Positions 33,463-43,344 of a DNA stretch of 64,000 nucleotides are shown here, in pieces. The position numbers were made by a program, and so were the translations under genes. Under the pieces are notes generated by a model. It saw only the letters and a list, made by a program, of their open reading frames with translations. It ran no database searches and was not told where the DNA came from. Within the stretch, counting starts at the first letter, position 1. Each line of letters starts with the position of its first letter. The stretch lies in NCBI GenBank assembly GCA_963819475.1, contig CAWFWE010000002.1, forward strand, positions 744,001-808,000, written 5' to 3'. Origin of the DNA: DASUAS01 sp963819475 (GTDB lineage Bacteria > Actinomycetota > Acidimicrobiia > IMCC26256 > DASPTH01).

Positions 33463-34076
33463 AAGCGGTGAGATCGAGGGAGGGCAACGCGCTCAGCCCC
33501 GCAATGGACCACGGCTGCGGGTCTCGGAACAGTTGGCGGTCCGACGCCCGACCCACGCTCTACGCGTGTGGCCGGCGACGGCCGGGTTCGTCGCTCCCGC
33601 CGTGAGTGCTGCGTTGACCGCGGCCGCTGCGCTGGTGAGGGGGGCGAAGGTCAACGCGATCCGCGATGGCCCCTCCGAGCTTGCGCATGATCCCCCGGTC
33701 CCCGCCCCGCGAATCGACACTACGCCGATCCGCTCCGAGCGCCCGGGTATCAGCGGGAGCGTGCGCGGCTCTTCGCCACCTGACGACGTGTGGCAGCAGA
33801 CACACGTCGTCGTACCGAGGTCGGCGAGAACGGCGATCTCGGTAGCTCGACGGCGCCGGGCTTGGCCGATGGGTCCGGCCGCCGTCGGGCACGTCGCGTC
33901 GGGACGTTCTCAGGCGAGGTCGTCGTTGTGCTGCGTCCCGCGTAGAGTGCCCGGGCGGGCAATCTTGCGCCGTTCAGAGCGGCGAGAAAGTTCGCGCCTG
34001 CGCGATGAGTTCTGCACAAGGTCTGAGTCAAGTTGGTGCACGGCACCGTCGCGGGCTGAGCGGAAGGAAGCAGGGC
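33463..34076. other. 614-bp intergenic stretch without a supported gene
   Basis: Several overlapping frames exist but none looks like a protein. One copy of the short dispersed repeat lies at 33956-33970 on the minus strand (GCGCAAGATTGCCCG when reversed). The rest is unassigned. Confidence 0.6.
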
Positions 34077-34619
34077 ATGGCCTCACTGGTCCTCAAGATG
34101 TCGTTCTCGCTCGACGGCTTCGTCGCACCAATTGACGGGAGCGCCGACTGGGTCGCTGCGGGACGCTCCGATGACGGCGCCAGTTGGACTGTCGAGACCT
34201 TGAGCAACGCCGGCGCGCACCTCATGGGTGCCACCACCTATGCGGGGTGGGCCGCCTACTGGCCCGGCGCCTCCGGGCCGTTCGCCAAGCCGATGAACGA
34301 GATCCCCAAGGTCGTGTTCTCGAACTCGCTCGCGTCCGCTGACTGGGGCGAGACGACGATTGCCGCCGGAAACCTGGCCGAAGCCATCACGCGGCTCAAG
34401 CAGGAGCGCTCCGACGGATACCTGCTCGCCCACGGCGGGACACAGTTCGCCCGATCGCTGGTCGAGACCGGCTTGATCGACGAGTACCGCCTCGTCATCC
34501 ACCCGGCCGTCCTGGGCGCGGGCGAGCGGATCTTCCTCGCACCGCTCACCATCGAGCCGATGAGCACCACCGCCTTCAGCGGCGGAGCCGTCGCCCACGT
34601 CTTCGCAGCGCACCCGTGA
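34077..34619 (+). CDS. Dihydrofolate reductase family (RibD C-terminal domain) protein
   Basis: A 180-residue protein starting at ATG 34077 (MASLVLKMSFSLDGFVAP). LDGFVAPIDGSADWV is the family N-terminus, HLMGATTYAGWAAYWPG the middle and DGYLLAHGGTQFARSLVETGLIDEYRLVIHPAVLGAG the NAD(P)H-site and end motif. These proteins are NADPH-dependent reductases, mostly uncharacterised (YyaP/YqjY-like). Stand-alone gene. Confidence 0.88.
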   Translation: MASLVLKMSFSLDGFVAPIDGSADWVAAGRSDDGASWTVETLSNAGAHLMGATTYAGWAAYWPGASGPFAKPMNEIPKVVFSNSLASADWGETTIAAGNLAEAITRLKQERSDGYLLAHGGTQFARSLVETGLIDEYRLVIHPAVLGAGERIFLAPLTIEPMSTTAFSGGAVAHVFAAHP

Positions 34620-34829
34620 TCCAGCCCGACCGGCAACCGGGGAGCGGACGCTGCCAACTATGTGGTCGGGAACCAGGAGACCATCGGCCCCACTGGCTGG
34701 AGCCACAGTTCGACCCGGCGTAGGCGGGTCAGAGCTGCGGCTCTGCACTCGACCTCTACGCTCCCCATCGGCCATTCTCCGCGCGTTCGCGAGAGCAGGC
34801 GCGTTTTCTTTCAGCGTACGCTGCCGCCC

Positions 34830-35303
34830 ATGACCCAATCCGGTGATGTCGAGACCGTCGAACGTACGATTCCCGCGCTGCCCGAGGCGATCTTCGCGCT
34901 GCTCGCCGATCCCAGCCGGCATAACGACATCGATGGTTCGGGCACGGTGAAGGAGGCCAAGAACGCTCCTGAGCGCGTCAAACTCGGCGACAAGTTCGGC
35001 ATGGCAATGAAGCGCGGCGTCCCCTATTCCACTCACAACGTCGTGATCGAGTTCGCCGACAACCGGCGTATCGCGTGGCAACACTCGGCCGCGGGAGCGA
35101 TCGGCACTGTCGTGGGTCCCGGTGCGATCTGGCGTTACGAGCTCGAGCCGGTCGACGGCGGCACGAGGGTGCACGAGACGTGGGACTTCTCGGCGGTACG
35201 GGCATTCAAGCCGTTGCTGCGTCTCGCCCGATCTCGTAACGACACGCGCGCCGCGATGGAGAAGACCCTCGAGAACATCGAGAAGGTCCTCGCGAGCTCC
35301 TGA
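34830..35303 (+). CDS. SRPBCC (START-like) domain protein
   Basis: A 157-residue Bet v1-like ligand-binding protein starting at ATG 34830. ETVERTIPALPEAIFALLADPSRHNDIDGSG is the first strand and helix pair, GAIWRYELEPVDGGTRVHETWDF the middle strands and NIEKVLA the closing helix. Members bind or modify hydrophobic ligands. No partner gene is adjacent. Confidence 0.85.
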   Translation: MTQSGDVETVERTIPALPEAIFALLADPSRHNDIDGSGTVKEAKNAPERVKLGDKFGMAMKRGVPYSTHNVVIEFADNRRIAWQHSAAGAIGTVVGPGAIWRYELEPVDGGTRVHETWDFSAVRAFKPLLRLARSRNDTRAAMEKTLENIEKVLASS

Positions 35304-35763
35304 CGCGCGTACATATCTGGCGCGGAGGCAGGCGGCGAATCTTCGTCGCGTCGGAGGTAACCGATCCCTGGTTCTGGGACGGCCCAGACTGGCCTGCGCT
35401 GGTGCAGTGCTGTGAGGCTCGAGCGTCAGCCATGTCGTCTGCTCGGAGAGCTCACGGCGAGGTGTTGCTCAAGGGTTGGTGTGGCGCGGTCAAGTGTTCG
35501 GCGTCATGCCCGCGCCGCTTGTGCTCGCTGCTAGGAACGGAGGTTCTGACTCCCACGTCGAGCGAGGGTCTGCACCCTGTTGCACTGTGTCCGGGACGAT
35601 CCGGAGCTGTCGCAAGAGGAAACGGAAGTCGATCCTGGGCCGAACGGCCCCGACGCACCTTGCCCTGACCAATCGGCGACCGAGTGAGCCGAGCCCGACC
35701 GGTGACGGCGGGCGCGTCCGCGACGCACACGTCTGAGCCCGTGAACCAGAGTGGGAGAACGGA
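35304..35763. other. 460-bp intergenic stretch
   Basis: No gene is supported. Near the left edge is GCGCGTACATATCTGGCG (35306-35323), which resembles an end of the dispersed repeat family. Short antisense frames lack family-like sequence. Confidence 0.5.
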
Positions 35764-36147
35764 ATGGCTGAGACCTACAAGATCCTCATGTTCATGAAGC
35801 GTCGACCGGGAATGACCGTCGAGGAATTCCGCGACTACTACGAGAACGTCCACGCTCCGCTGAGCACGAAGCACGCAAGGAACATGGCCCACTACATCCG
35901 TCGCTACATCGAACCGCTACCTCACCCGGAGACCGGGGCCTGGGATGATCCGCCCTTCGATGTGATCACGGAGATCTGGTACCACGACGAAGCTGCGTTT
36001 CGATCCCTCGTCGACATCATGACGACCTCGATCATGCCCCGGGAGATCGTCGAGGACGAAGAGCACCTGTTCGACCGCAGCTCGTTCCGCATCGCCACGG
36101 TGATCGAGCGGGAGACCGATCTCGGTCACACGGACGAACCGTCCTAG
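35764..36147 (+). CDS. EthD-domain protein
   Basis: A 127-residue dimeric alpha-beta barrel protein, ATG 35764 with GGGAGA upstream. YKILMFMKRRPGMTVEEFRDYYENVHAPL is the EthD motif, with the His/Ala/Pro-Leu segment, and HYIRRYIEP follows. EthD-type proteins accompany P450 ether degradation and other oxidative steps, or act as small decarboxylases or cyclases. A related protein is at 42893. Confidence 0.85.
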   Translation: MAETYKILMFMKRRPGMTVEEFRDYYENVHAPLSTKHARNMAHYIRRYIEPLPHPETGAWDDPPFDVITEIWYHDEAAFRSLVDIMTTSIMPREIVEDEEHLFDRSSFRIATVIERETDLGHTDEPS

Positions 36148-36181
36148 GTCGGGCGGCCAGCGTCCAAGCGCACACAGCTAT

Positions 36182-36398
36182 CGATCTCGCGCACATGGTC
36201 CGCGTACAGAACGACGCAGCGAACATTCACCGGATCGCCTCGGTCGGAAGCGCAGATCAGGCGCATCGGTGCTCGGTCCGCGGCGTGGCAGCCACCGGGC
36301 CGTGGCAGCGCGTAATGCCCGCCCGGGAGCGGTTACGCGAGCGGGCGCGCTCGATCGCGCCGCCCAGCCACGCCGCACGCCGAACGGCAGATCTAGCG
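36182..36398. repeat. Dispersed repeat copy beside the insertion sequence
   Basis: Segment 36182-36235 is, in reverse complement, about 85% identical over 51 nt to cores at 61571 and 63289 (shared CGTCGTT(A/C)TGT and GCGCGAGATC). An end-like motif GCGCGTAATGCCCG is at 36308-36321 and the other end motif GAACGGCAGATCTAGCG at 36382-36398. The insertion sequence starts 11 bp further on. Confidence 0.6.
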
Positions 36399-36402
36399 GA
36401 GC

Positions 36403-36408
36403 TAGCTA
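36403..36408. repeat. Target-site duplication TAGCTA (left)
   Basis: TAGCTA directly precedes the left inverted repeat of the insertion sequence and recurs after the right one at 37972-37977. It is itself palindromic, so it could also be read as the last bases of the inverted repeats. Confidence 0.6.
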
Positions 36409-37971
36409 CTTCGACCTGAAGAACTCGGGCGAGTGATCGTGGCTGGGTGGGTTCGGCGAAGTCTTTCGGGTGTGCTGGCCGGTCGGGGTCATGGGGTGAG
36501 GCCGGCGATCTTGACGAGGTTGTGGGCGAAGATCCCGTGTCCGCACCATGTTCGAGCACCGTTGATGGTGTCGAGGCGGGTGCGGGCGAGCCCGAAATCT
36601 CGTTTGGCGCAGCTGATCCGTCCTTCGCAACCGGTGCGCCACTTCACTTGCTTGCGGAACGCGGGTCGTTGTTCGATCTCGTGGCGCGTGGCGTTCGGTC
36701 TGCCTTTGCGGGGTAGCACGACGTGGCGCACACCGTGTGCTCGGAGCGTGTCCTCGATGCTCGCTTCGCCGTAACCGCGGTCGGCGGTCACGACATCAGG
36801 AACACGTCCTGCACGTCGGCTGATGCGTTTGATCGCGGGCACCAACATCGGCGCGTCGGGCGGGTTGCCGATCTCGACGGTGTGATCCACGATCACACCG
36901 TCTTCGTTGTCGACGATCTGCGCCTTGTAGCCGAACTCGACGGGACGACCGAGACGCCCCTTGGTGATCGGCCGGGCATCCGGATCATGCAGCGACACGA
37001 CCCGGGTCGCTCCCGCGGGTGTGGTCCCCGCGACCACGCGTTCACGGGTCTGGACCGCCACGCGTTCCAGGCGATCCGCCAGCACCTTGAGATCGTTGAC
37101 GATCGCTCGTTGGCGACCCGTCACTCCTTGACCGAGCTGGCGGAGCTGCCGTTTCGCGTTCTGGATTACTTGCCGGGCGTCGCGGACCGCGGCCCGGGCG
37201 ATCGCCGCGAGTTCGGCGTTGAGCCGCCCGACCCGGGCCCGACGTTCGTCGCCGCGTTGCCGCAACATGTTCACCACGTCCCGGGCCCGGCGATACACCG
37301 AACGAGTCCGGTCTCGCACCACCGTCCGCGTCGCCAAACCCTGCGCCCGGGCCCGTCGCGCCAGCTTCGCGACCCGAGCCACCCCCTTGGCCAACAACGA
37401 CGAGTCCACCGGATACGCGACGTTCGCTTCGACGACCGTTGTGTCCGCCCGCACCCGGTTGGTCTTGAGCACCCTCGCTTCTGCCGCCTTGACCAACAAG
37501 GCGTCGTTCAACGCGTCGACCGTCCCCGCTCCACAACGCGTGGTGATCTTCATCAACGTCGTCGGATGCGGCGTGCGGCCACCGAGCGGGATCCGACAGA
37601 ACCGCTGCCACGTGATCGAGTCCGCCACCTCCCGGCACAACGGCTCGAACCCGAGCTTGTAGCGATACTTCAAGAACATCAGCCGCAAATACGTCTCGAT
37701 GGGGATCGACGGCCGTCCCAACCGCTCATGGAAGAACGCTCGATACGGCTCGAAGAACCTCGGATCGTCCAGCAGCCGGTCCACCCGCTCGAGCTCTGCC
37801 GGCATCCCCAACACCGCCGCCGGCAGGATGGACTCCCACAACGTCGCCTGATCGCCTACCGTTCGCAACATCGATGACCTCGATCCCTTCCGCAACAAGG
37901 GGTCGAGGTCATCATCTTCTATCGCCGCCCGAAACGCGAGCACTCAACGCCCAGCGTTTTTCAGGTCGAAG
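36409..37971. mobile_element. Complete insertion sequence, 1563 bp
   Basis: The left end CTTCGACCTGAAGAAC and the reversed right end CTTCGACCTGAAAAAC match for 12 bases, then again after one mismatch, with a further shared GGGCG nearby. The element contains a single transposase gene on the minus strand and is flanked by TAGCTA on both sides. Both ends and the gene appear intact, so it may be mobile or recently active. Confidence 0.85.
36489..37871 (-). CDS. DDE transposase with long coiled-coil insertion
   Basis: About 460 residues from ATG 37869-37871 (MLRTVGDQATLWESILP); the open frame reaches 37943. The N-terminal domain resembles IS5/IS1182-like transposases (IPIETYLRLMFLKYRYKLGFEPLCREVADS). 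The first Asp is in VRADTTVVEANVAYPVDSSLL and the second in VTADRGYGEASIEDTL, with a late Glu in RTGCEGRISCAKRDFGLARTR. Between the first two Asp lies a long Arg/Ala-rich helical stretch, as in the ISNCY-type (ISDol1-like) group. Exact family placement is uncertain. Confidence 0.85.
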   Translation of the reverse strand: MLRTVGDQATLWESILPAAVLGMPAELERVDRLLDDPRFFEPYRAFFHERLGRPSIPIETYLRLMFLKYRYKLGFEPLCREVADSITWQRFCRIPLGGRTPHPTTLMKITTRCGAGTVDALNDALLVKAAEARVLKTNRVRADTTVVEANVAYPVDSSLLAKGVARVAKLARRARAQGLATRTVVRDRTRSVYRRARDVVNMLRQRGDERRARVGRLNAELAAIARAAVRDARQVIQNAKRQLRQLGQGVTGRQRAIVNDLKVLADRLERVAVQTRERVVAGTTPAGATRVVSLHDPDARPITKGRLGRPVEFGYKAQIVDNEDGVIVDHTVEIGNPPDAPMLVPAIKRISRRAGRVPDVVTADRGYGEASIEDTLRAHGVRHVVLPRKGRPNATRHEIEQRPAFRKQVKWRTGCEGRISCAKRDFGLARTRLDTINGARTWCGHGIFAHNLVKIAGLTP

Positions 37972-37977
37972 TAGCTA
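37972..37977. repeat. Target-site duplication TAGCTA (right)
   Basis: This is the right copy of the TAGCTA flank and immediately follows the right inverted repeat (GTTTTTCAGGTCGAAG). Confidence 0.6.
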
Positions 37978-38164
37978 TGCGTCGGCACTCCAGCCCTCTG
38001 CAAGCCACCGTTTGTCGCCCGGCGCCCGTTCCTCTATCGGAACGGCTCAGGTACGTCATCATTCGCATGACCGCCCGATCCGACGACGGGCCGTGACGCA
38101 TCCTCGCCCCTCGACCGACAGAAGCTCTCGCGACACTGTCGAGGCGTACCCAGTGGTGCGGCAC

Positions 38165-40287
38165 TCAACGCTTTGCTTCGGCCCATCGATCCGGCGCGCT
38201 CGTGAACGTGCGCTCGGCTCCCTCGGGGCGTACGTCGACGGCGAGGGCGCGTCCATCGAGGGGATCGAGGTAGGTTTCGATGACGAGCGTGAGGTTCCCA
38301 TTGGTGACACGCGCTTCGAGAGTCGGGCACCCGTCGGTCCAGTGATCCGGTGCGTATGCGAGCGGCGCGCCGCTCGCCGCGCTTACCGCCACTGCGCCTC
38401 GTTGTACGACGCCCGGGTAGAGGGCGAGTATGGGCGCGTCGATGAGCTCTGCGTGCTCGACCGGCTTGCGTGCCGGCCGCGCGTGGGCGAGGCGTTCGCG
38501 GCGGATCTCGTCGCGACTTGAGGCGGTCTCGGGCACGCGTGGACGGTCCTTTGCATCGAGGACGACGCCGTAAACCTCCTCTGCTTCCGCTCTGGTCACT
38601 CGCCGGAGCGCGACGTCGTCGGCCACCGCGCTCGGGTCGCGACCGAGTGGATCGCCCCATCCGCCCCCCGACGCACAGAGGAACTCGAACGTGTCGTCTT
38701 CGCGGACGACCACGTCCATCGCGTGGCCGTCGATCGACTCGATTGCGCCGCCGGCACGGTGCACGACGAAGCTTGTGGTCGCGCCAGGGGACCCGCCCGC
38801 CATGCCGGTCAAGGGGAGTCGTTCGCGCATCGCCAGCATTACGCCGTGGAGGGCGTCGGTGCCATACGGCCGGTACGACATCTGGCAGCCGGCGCCGGAA
38901 CGGAACGTGCCCGCGCCGAACGCCTGCCTGGGCGCGGCTTCTTCTCGCGCACGAGCAGTGGGTACCAAGACTCGAGGATCTCGACGTCGATGAACTCGAC
39001 GACGCCCTGACGGCCCACGAGGAAGGAGAACAGGTCGTTACCGTCACGGTCGTGGCCCGCCGAGGGCGCCGGGAGGCACCCGTCGAGCATCGCCCATCCG
39101 TCGAACGCTCCGTCGACGACGCAGCCCCAGGTGTGCGTCGCCAGCGCGGACGTTCCCGACGGCCCGCTGAGGTAGCGGCGTCCGGGCGCGTCGGGCGACG
39201 CCGCCAGCGCGAGCACGACACACTGGGTTCCGACCGTCGCGGCGCAGAACGCGGCGTCCATGTGGGCGCTGGCGACGGGCGCCGGAGGCGCCGAGTTCAC
39301 GATCGACCCTTCGGGACAGCGGAGCTCGAACGGACGGAACAGGCCCGACGAGAACGGAAGGTCCTGCGCGATCAGCGTGCAGACGTCGGCGACGAGCTCG
39401 CTCGCGATGATGTACGGCTTCGAGTTGAAGAAGTGCGGCGCTTGCGGCGACGTGCCGGCGAAGTCGAACACCAAGGTGTCGCCAGCGACCGTGAGCGTGC
39501 AAGGGACGGCGTAGAGCTCGTCACCCCATTCGGTCCACGTCACGACGCGGTAGCGGCCGTCGGCGATCGCTTCGACCCGCCGACGCAGCTCCCGTTCGCC
39601 GGAGTCGCACAGTGCGCGCAGCGCGTCTCGGAACCCCGTGATGCCGATCCCCTCGACGACCTCGGTGAGTTTCTTCTCGGCGACATGGCACCCGGCGACG
39701 AGGGCGCGTAAGTCCATCTCGACGAGCGTCGACAGGCGCACGTTGTTGCGGAAGATCGCGAACACGTCGGGCTCTTCCACGCCCTCGCGGAACAGCCGGA
39801 CGGGCGGGAACCGGATCGCTTCCTGGTAGCACTCCGTCGCCGCGGGCGCCCACGATCCCATCACCATCCCGCCCATGTCCATGAGGTGCGCCGAGTTGAC
39901 GACCCAGGCCACACGCTCGCCCTCGACGAACACGGGCCGTTGCACCATCACGTCCTGCGCGTGCAGGCCGCCGCCGTTGTGCGGGTCGTTGGCGAGGAAC
40001 ACGTCGCCGTTGCGGATCGTGTCGCCGTGCCGCGCGATCGTCGAGTGAACCGCGTTCATGGCGGCTCCGAAGTGGTACTCGATGCGCCCGCCGCCGGTCA
40101 CGAGATTGCCCGCGCCGTCGAGGATCGTCGCCGAATAGTCCTTGGATTCGGTGACCACCGGGCTGATCGCGGTTCGCTCGATCGTCACCGCGGCCTCGTC
40201 GCTGATCGCGTCGAGACGAGTGCGGAGCACCTCGAGGCCGATCGGATCCACGACCGGACCGTGGTCGTGCGGCTGCTCCACCTGCAT
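38165..40287 (-). pseudogene. hyuB: Hydantoinase B/oxoprolinase family protein, frameshifted near 38930
   Basis: The N-terminal part (ATG 40285-40287, MQVEQPHDHGPVVDPIGLEVLRTRLDAISDEA) reads as HyuB through LESWYPLLVREK. The C-terminal part continues in another frame with GAGTFRSGAGCQMSYRPYG and GGSPGATTSFVVHR. An indel between about 38915 and 38945 breaks the gene; a single event would restore about 700 residues. HyuB with HyuA hydrolyses cyclic amides (hydantoins, oxoproline) or carboxylates substrates in an ATP-dependent way. Its start directly follows the hyuA stop (TAG then ATG). Since hyuA has three frameshifts, the unit is probably dead. Confidence 0.85.
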
Positions 40288-42364
40288 CTACGCCACCTGC
40301 ACGACGACGTTGTTCCAGCCGTCGACGTACAGCTCGGTGTCCGGCGGCACCCACACCGTGGTGTCGACCCCATCGACGAGCGCGGGACCGAGCACCTGTT
40401 GCCCCGGCAGCAGCGCTGGACCGGCGTACGCGTCGACGACCACGGGCGAGTGGCCCCGTGCGACGCGCACCGGCCGCGCCGACACGGGCTCGGGCCGCGC
40501 GGGTGACGCCGCCACCGGCGCCGGCGCCAAGTCGGGCTTGACGGTGCGACCAGTGCCGATTGCGCGCAGGCTGACGAGCTCGATAACCGCGCCGCCCAAG
40601 AGGGCTCCCTCCCCGTACCGGCGCGCGTACTCCACACGGAAGTCCTCGACGAGACGATCCAGCGTGTTGCGGTCGATGCGCGTGTCGGCGATCGGAACCG
40701 TCAGCTCCCACTTCTGGCGCTTGAAGCGCAGGTCGGCGTCGAAGTGCGCCGAGCGTTCCTGCGGCGGGACACCGTCGGCGGCGACATCGGCGTCGACCTG
40801 CGCGCGCAGCTTGTCGGCGACGACCGTGACCGCGTCGACGTCGACGGGGAACGACATCTCGAGCGATTGCACGCGCTCCCGGCGCACGTCGGCAGTCGCC
40901 GCGCCGTACGCTGACAACACCGAGGCGAGCTCGGGGATCACGACGGACTCGATGCCGATGGCCCGCGCGATGTCAGCCGCGAACAGCCCGCCACAACCGC
41001 CATAGCTCACGAGGGCGCGCCCCCGCGGATCGAGCCCGCGCTCGGCGAGCCGCCCACGTACCGATTTGGCCATCCCTGCCAGCGCGATCTCGCGGATGCC
41101 CCACGCGACGTCGTCGCCCGAGAGCAACAGGTTGCGGCCCAGGCGCGCGCAGGCCGCCGCGCGGCGTCGGTGTCGAGGGTCATGGCACCGCCAAGGAAGC
41201 GGTCGGGCGCGAGGTACCGGAGCACGAGCAGGGCGTCGGTCACGGTCGGCTCCGTCCCGCCGCGCCCGTAGCACGCCGGGCCGGGAACCGCGCCGGCGGA
41301 TTGGGGACCAACCCGCAGCATGTCGCGCGCGTCGATCCAGCCGAGCGAACCGCCGCCGGCGCCGATGGAGTCCACGTCGACGAGCGACAACGCGGTCCAG
41401 ATCCCCATCAGGTCCCCTCGCGCGCCGGGCCGGGGCGCCCCTGCTGACGACGGACACGTCGAACGACGTGCCGCCCATGTCGCACGTGACGGCGTCGTCG
41501 ACGCCCGCCGCGCGCGCGACCTCGACCGCCGCGGCGACGCCCGCTGCCGGTCCCGACTCTGCCAGGCTGACGGGCACCCGGCGAGCTTCCGCGATGGTCG
41601 TCGAGCCGCCGCCCGAGTGCACGAGGAGCACCGGCACCTGAAGGCCAAGGCGCTCGAGGTCGGCCGCCAGGCGGTCGACACCCATGAGCGCACCCGACGT
41701 GTACGCGTTGAGCAGCGCGAAGGTCGAACGTTCAAACTCGCGGATGACCGGGTGCAGCGCGGCGCCTGACGTGACGGGAAGCTGGGGGAACCAGTCGGCG
41801 AGCACGGCCACTGCTCGCTCCTCGTGGATGGGGTTGCGGAACGACCATAGGAACGAGACCGCGAGCGCCTCCACGCGCTCGTCGTCCACGAGCACCCGGG
41901 CGGCGGCGACGACCTCGTCGGGATCGAGGGGGGTGAGAACGGCACCTTGGCGGTCGATGCGTTCGTGTACGCCGACGATGCAGCGACGCTCCACTACCTG
42001 CGGCGGCATCACCAACCAGCCGTCCTCGTTGACCCGCCGGCCGCGCGAGCGGGACCAGGTCTTCGAATCCCTTCGTCGTGACGAGGCCCACCCGACGGCC
42101 GGCGCGCGACGCGAGCATGTTGGTCACCGCCGTAGTGCCCAAGCCCAGGCGCCCCACCCGCGCCATGAGCGACTCGAGCGTGAAGCCGGCGCGGGAGGCG
42201 ACGAGCCGGCACGCGTCGAGCACGCCGCGCCCGAGATCATCGGGCGTGGAAGGCGCCTTGGCGCGCCACGTGCGGTCGCCGCCAGTGACGACGACGTCGG
42301 TGAACGTGCCCCCAATGTCGACGCCGACGCACAGCACAGCGCGGTCGCGAGCGGTTGCCGTCAT
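40288..42364 (-). pseudogene. hyuA: Hydantoinase A/oxoprolinase family protein, three frameshifts
   Basis: The start is ATG 42362-42364 behind GGAAGGAG, and the N-terminal ATPase motif is VGVDIGGTFTDVVV. The frame changes near 42045 (to WLVMPPQVVERRCIVGVHERID), near 41425 (after TCDMGGTSFDVSVVS, to GDLMGIWTALSLVDVDSIGAGGGSLGW) and near 41160 (back to ARLGRNLLLSGDDVAWG). The C-terminus is then normal to NNVVVQVA. The phosphate motif and most of the fold are recognisable, but no continuous protein can be made. Three indels make sequencing error a less likely sole cause. Confidence 0.85.
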
Positions 42365-42376
42365 GCAAACTCCTTC

Positions 42377-42610
42377 CTAGCCCGCGACGGCTCCCCCGTC
42401 GAGCGGCACGGTGACACCGTCGACGAACGACGCCTCGTCGGAGCACAGCCACACGACCGCGGCGGCGACCGCCGCCGGCTCGCCGAAGCGCTCATCGGAT
42501 CCGCCTCGCGCATGAATTCCTTGTCTTGAGCCCGAGCTTCGCCCTCGACGAGGTGTCATGACGGTGCCCGGGCACACCGAGTTCACGCGCACGTTCTGCC
42601 TTGCGGCCGG
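42377..42610 (-). pseudogene. Short-chain dehydrogenase C-terminal remnant
   Basis: The fragment reads NVRVNSVCPGTVMTP, then in another frame LVEGEARAQDKEFMREADPM, then FGEPAAVAAAVVWLCSDEASFVDG and VTVPLDGGAVAG. This is the C-terminal 75 residues of a classical SDR with two frame changes. The Rossmann fold and YxxxK active site are gone. The stop lies 12 bp before the hyuA start. Confidence 0.7.
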
Positions 42611-42892
42611 TGGAGCGCCGGTGACGGTTGGCGGTGGGGCTGGGACCCGAGTGCATAGGGAGTAGCGCGATGCTCGAATGAGCGATAAACCTTGGCCTTG
42701 TGGCTCCCGCCGGCAATTGCGCCGGCCGCTGGTGGACGAGGCCGGGCGCCGTACCTCATGGGAACGCTTCACGACTTGCGGGCGGACCTTCGGGTCCTCG
42801 CGGGGGCGAGGTCTCGACCACGCAGCGCTGCAAATCCATGTGACCACCTTTTCAAAGCGCACGCCCGTGCGCGTCGACGTAAGGAAACGCAC

Positions 42893-43207
42893 ATGCCGAA
42901 GGGAAAGATGCTGGTCTACACGGACTCGATCAGCCCGGAGCGCGACGCGGAGTTCAACGTGTGGTACGACAGCGTCCACGTTCCTGACGTGTTGAAGATC
43001 GACGGCATCATCGGCTGCACCCGCTTCAAGGTTGCCGAGTCGCCCGCCGCTGACACGCCCGGCAAGTACCTCGCCATCTACGACGTCGAAGCTGACGACT
43101 TCAACGACATCCTCGACGCGTTGGTGACCGCGTTCACCGACGGGAGCCTGCCCACGAACGATTGCCTCGTGCCGGGACCGATCATCTTCCTGCAGCCTGC
43201 GACCTGA
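42893..43207 (+). CDS. EthD-like dimeric alpha-beta barrel protein
   Basis: A 104-residue protein, ATG 42893 with AAGGAAA upstream. KMLVYTDSISPERDAEFNVWYDSVHVPDVLKIDGIIGCTRFKV fits the ferredoxin-like barrel of EthD/DUF-type enzymes. The end is PGPIIFLQPAT. The stop overlaps the ATG of the luciferase-family remnant (TGATG), so that gene was once co-translated with it. Confidence 0.75.
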   Translation: MPKGKMLVYTDSISPERDAEFNVWYDSVHVPDVLKIDGIIGCTRFKVAESPAADTPGKYLAIYDVEADDFNDILDALVTAFTDGSLPTNDCLVPGPIIFLQPAT

Positions 43208-43335
43208 TGAGGTTCGGCGTCGCGATCCCGGCGGCGGATCCGGAGGCGTCGCGAGACACAGTGCTGTCGGTGTTGCATGTGGCCGATCGGCTCGGGTACG
43301 ACACCGCTTCATGTCCCGGCTACGTAGGTGAATAG
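43207..43335 (+). pseudogene. LLM-class flavin/F420 oxidoreductase N-terminal remnant
   Basis: The 42-residue frame MRFGVAIPAADPEASRDT...VLHVADRLGYDTAS is the start of a luciferase-like monooxygenase (normal continuation: the Trp/flavin-binding strand). It ends at TAG after CPGYVGE, with no further luciferase sequence. It looks like a deletion remnant just before the alcohol dehydrogenase gene. Confidence 0.65.
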
Positions 43336-43344
43336 GGTCTGGTC

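Noticed and set aside
33533..34076. Small genes between 33.5 and 34.1 kb
   Set aside because: Frames overlap on both strands, with Arg-rich, pattern-free sequence and no ribosome-binding sites.
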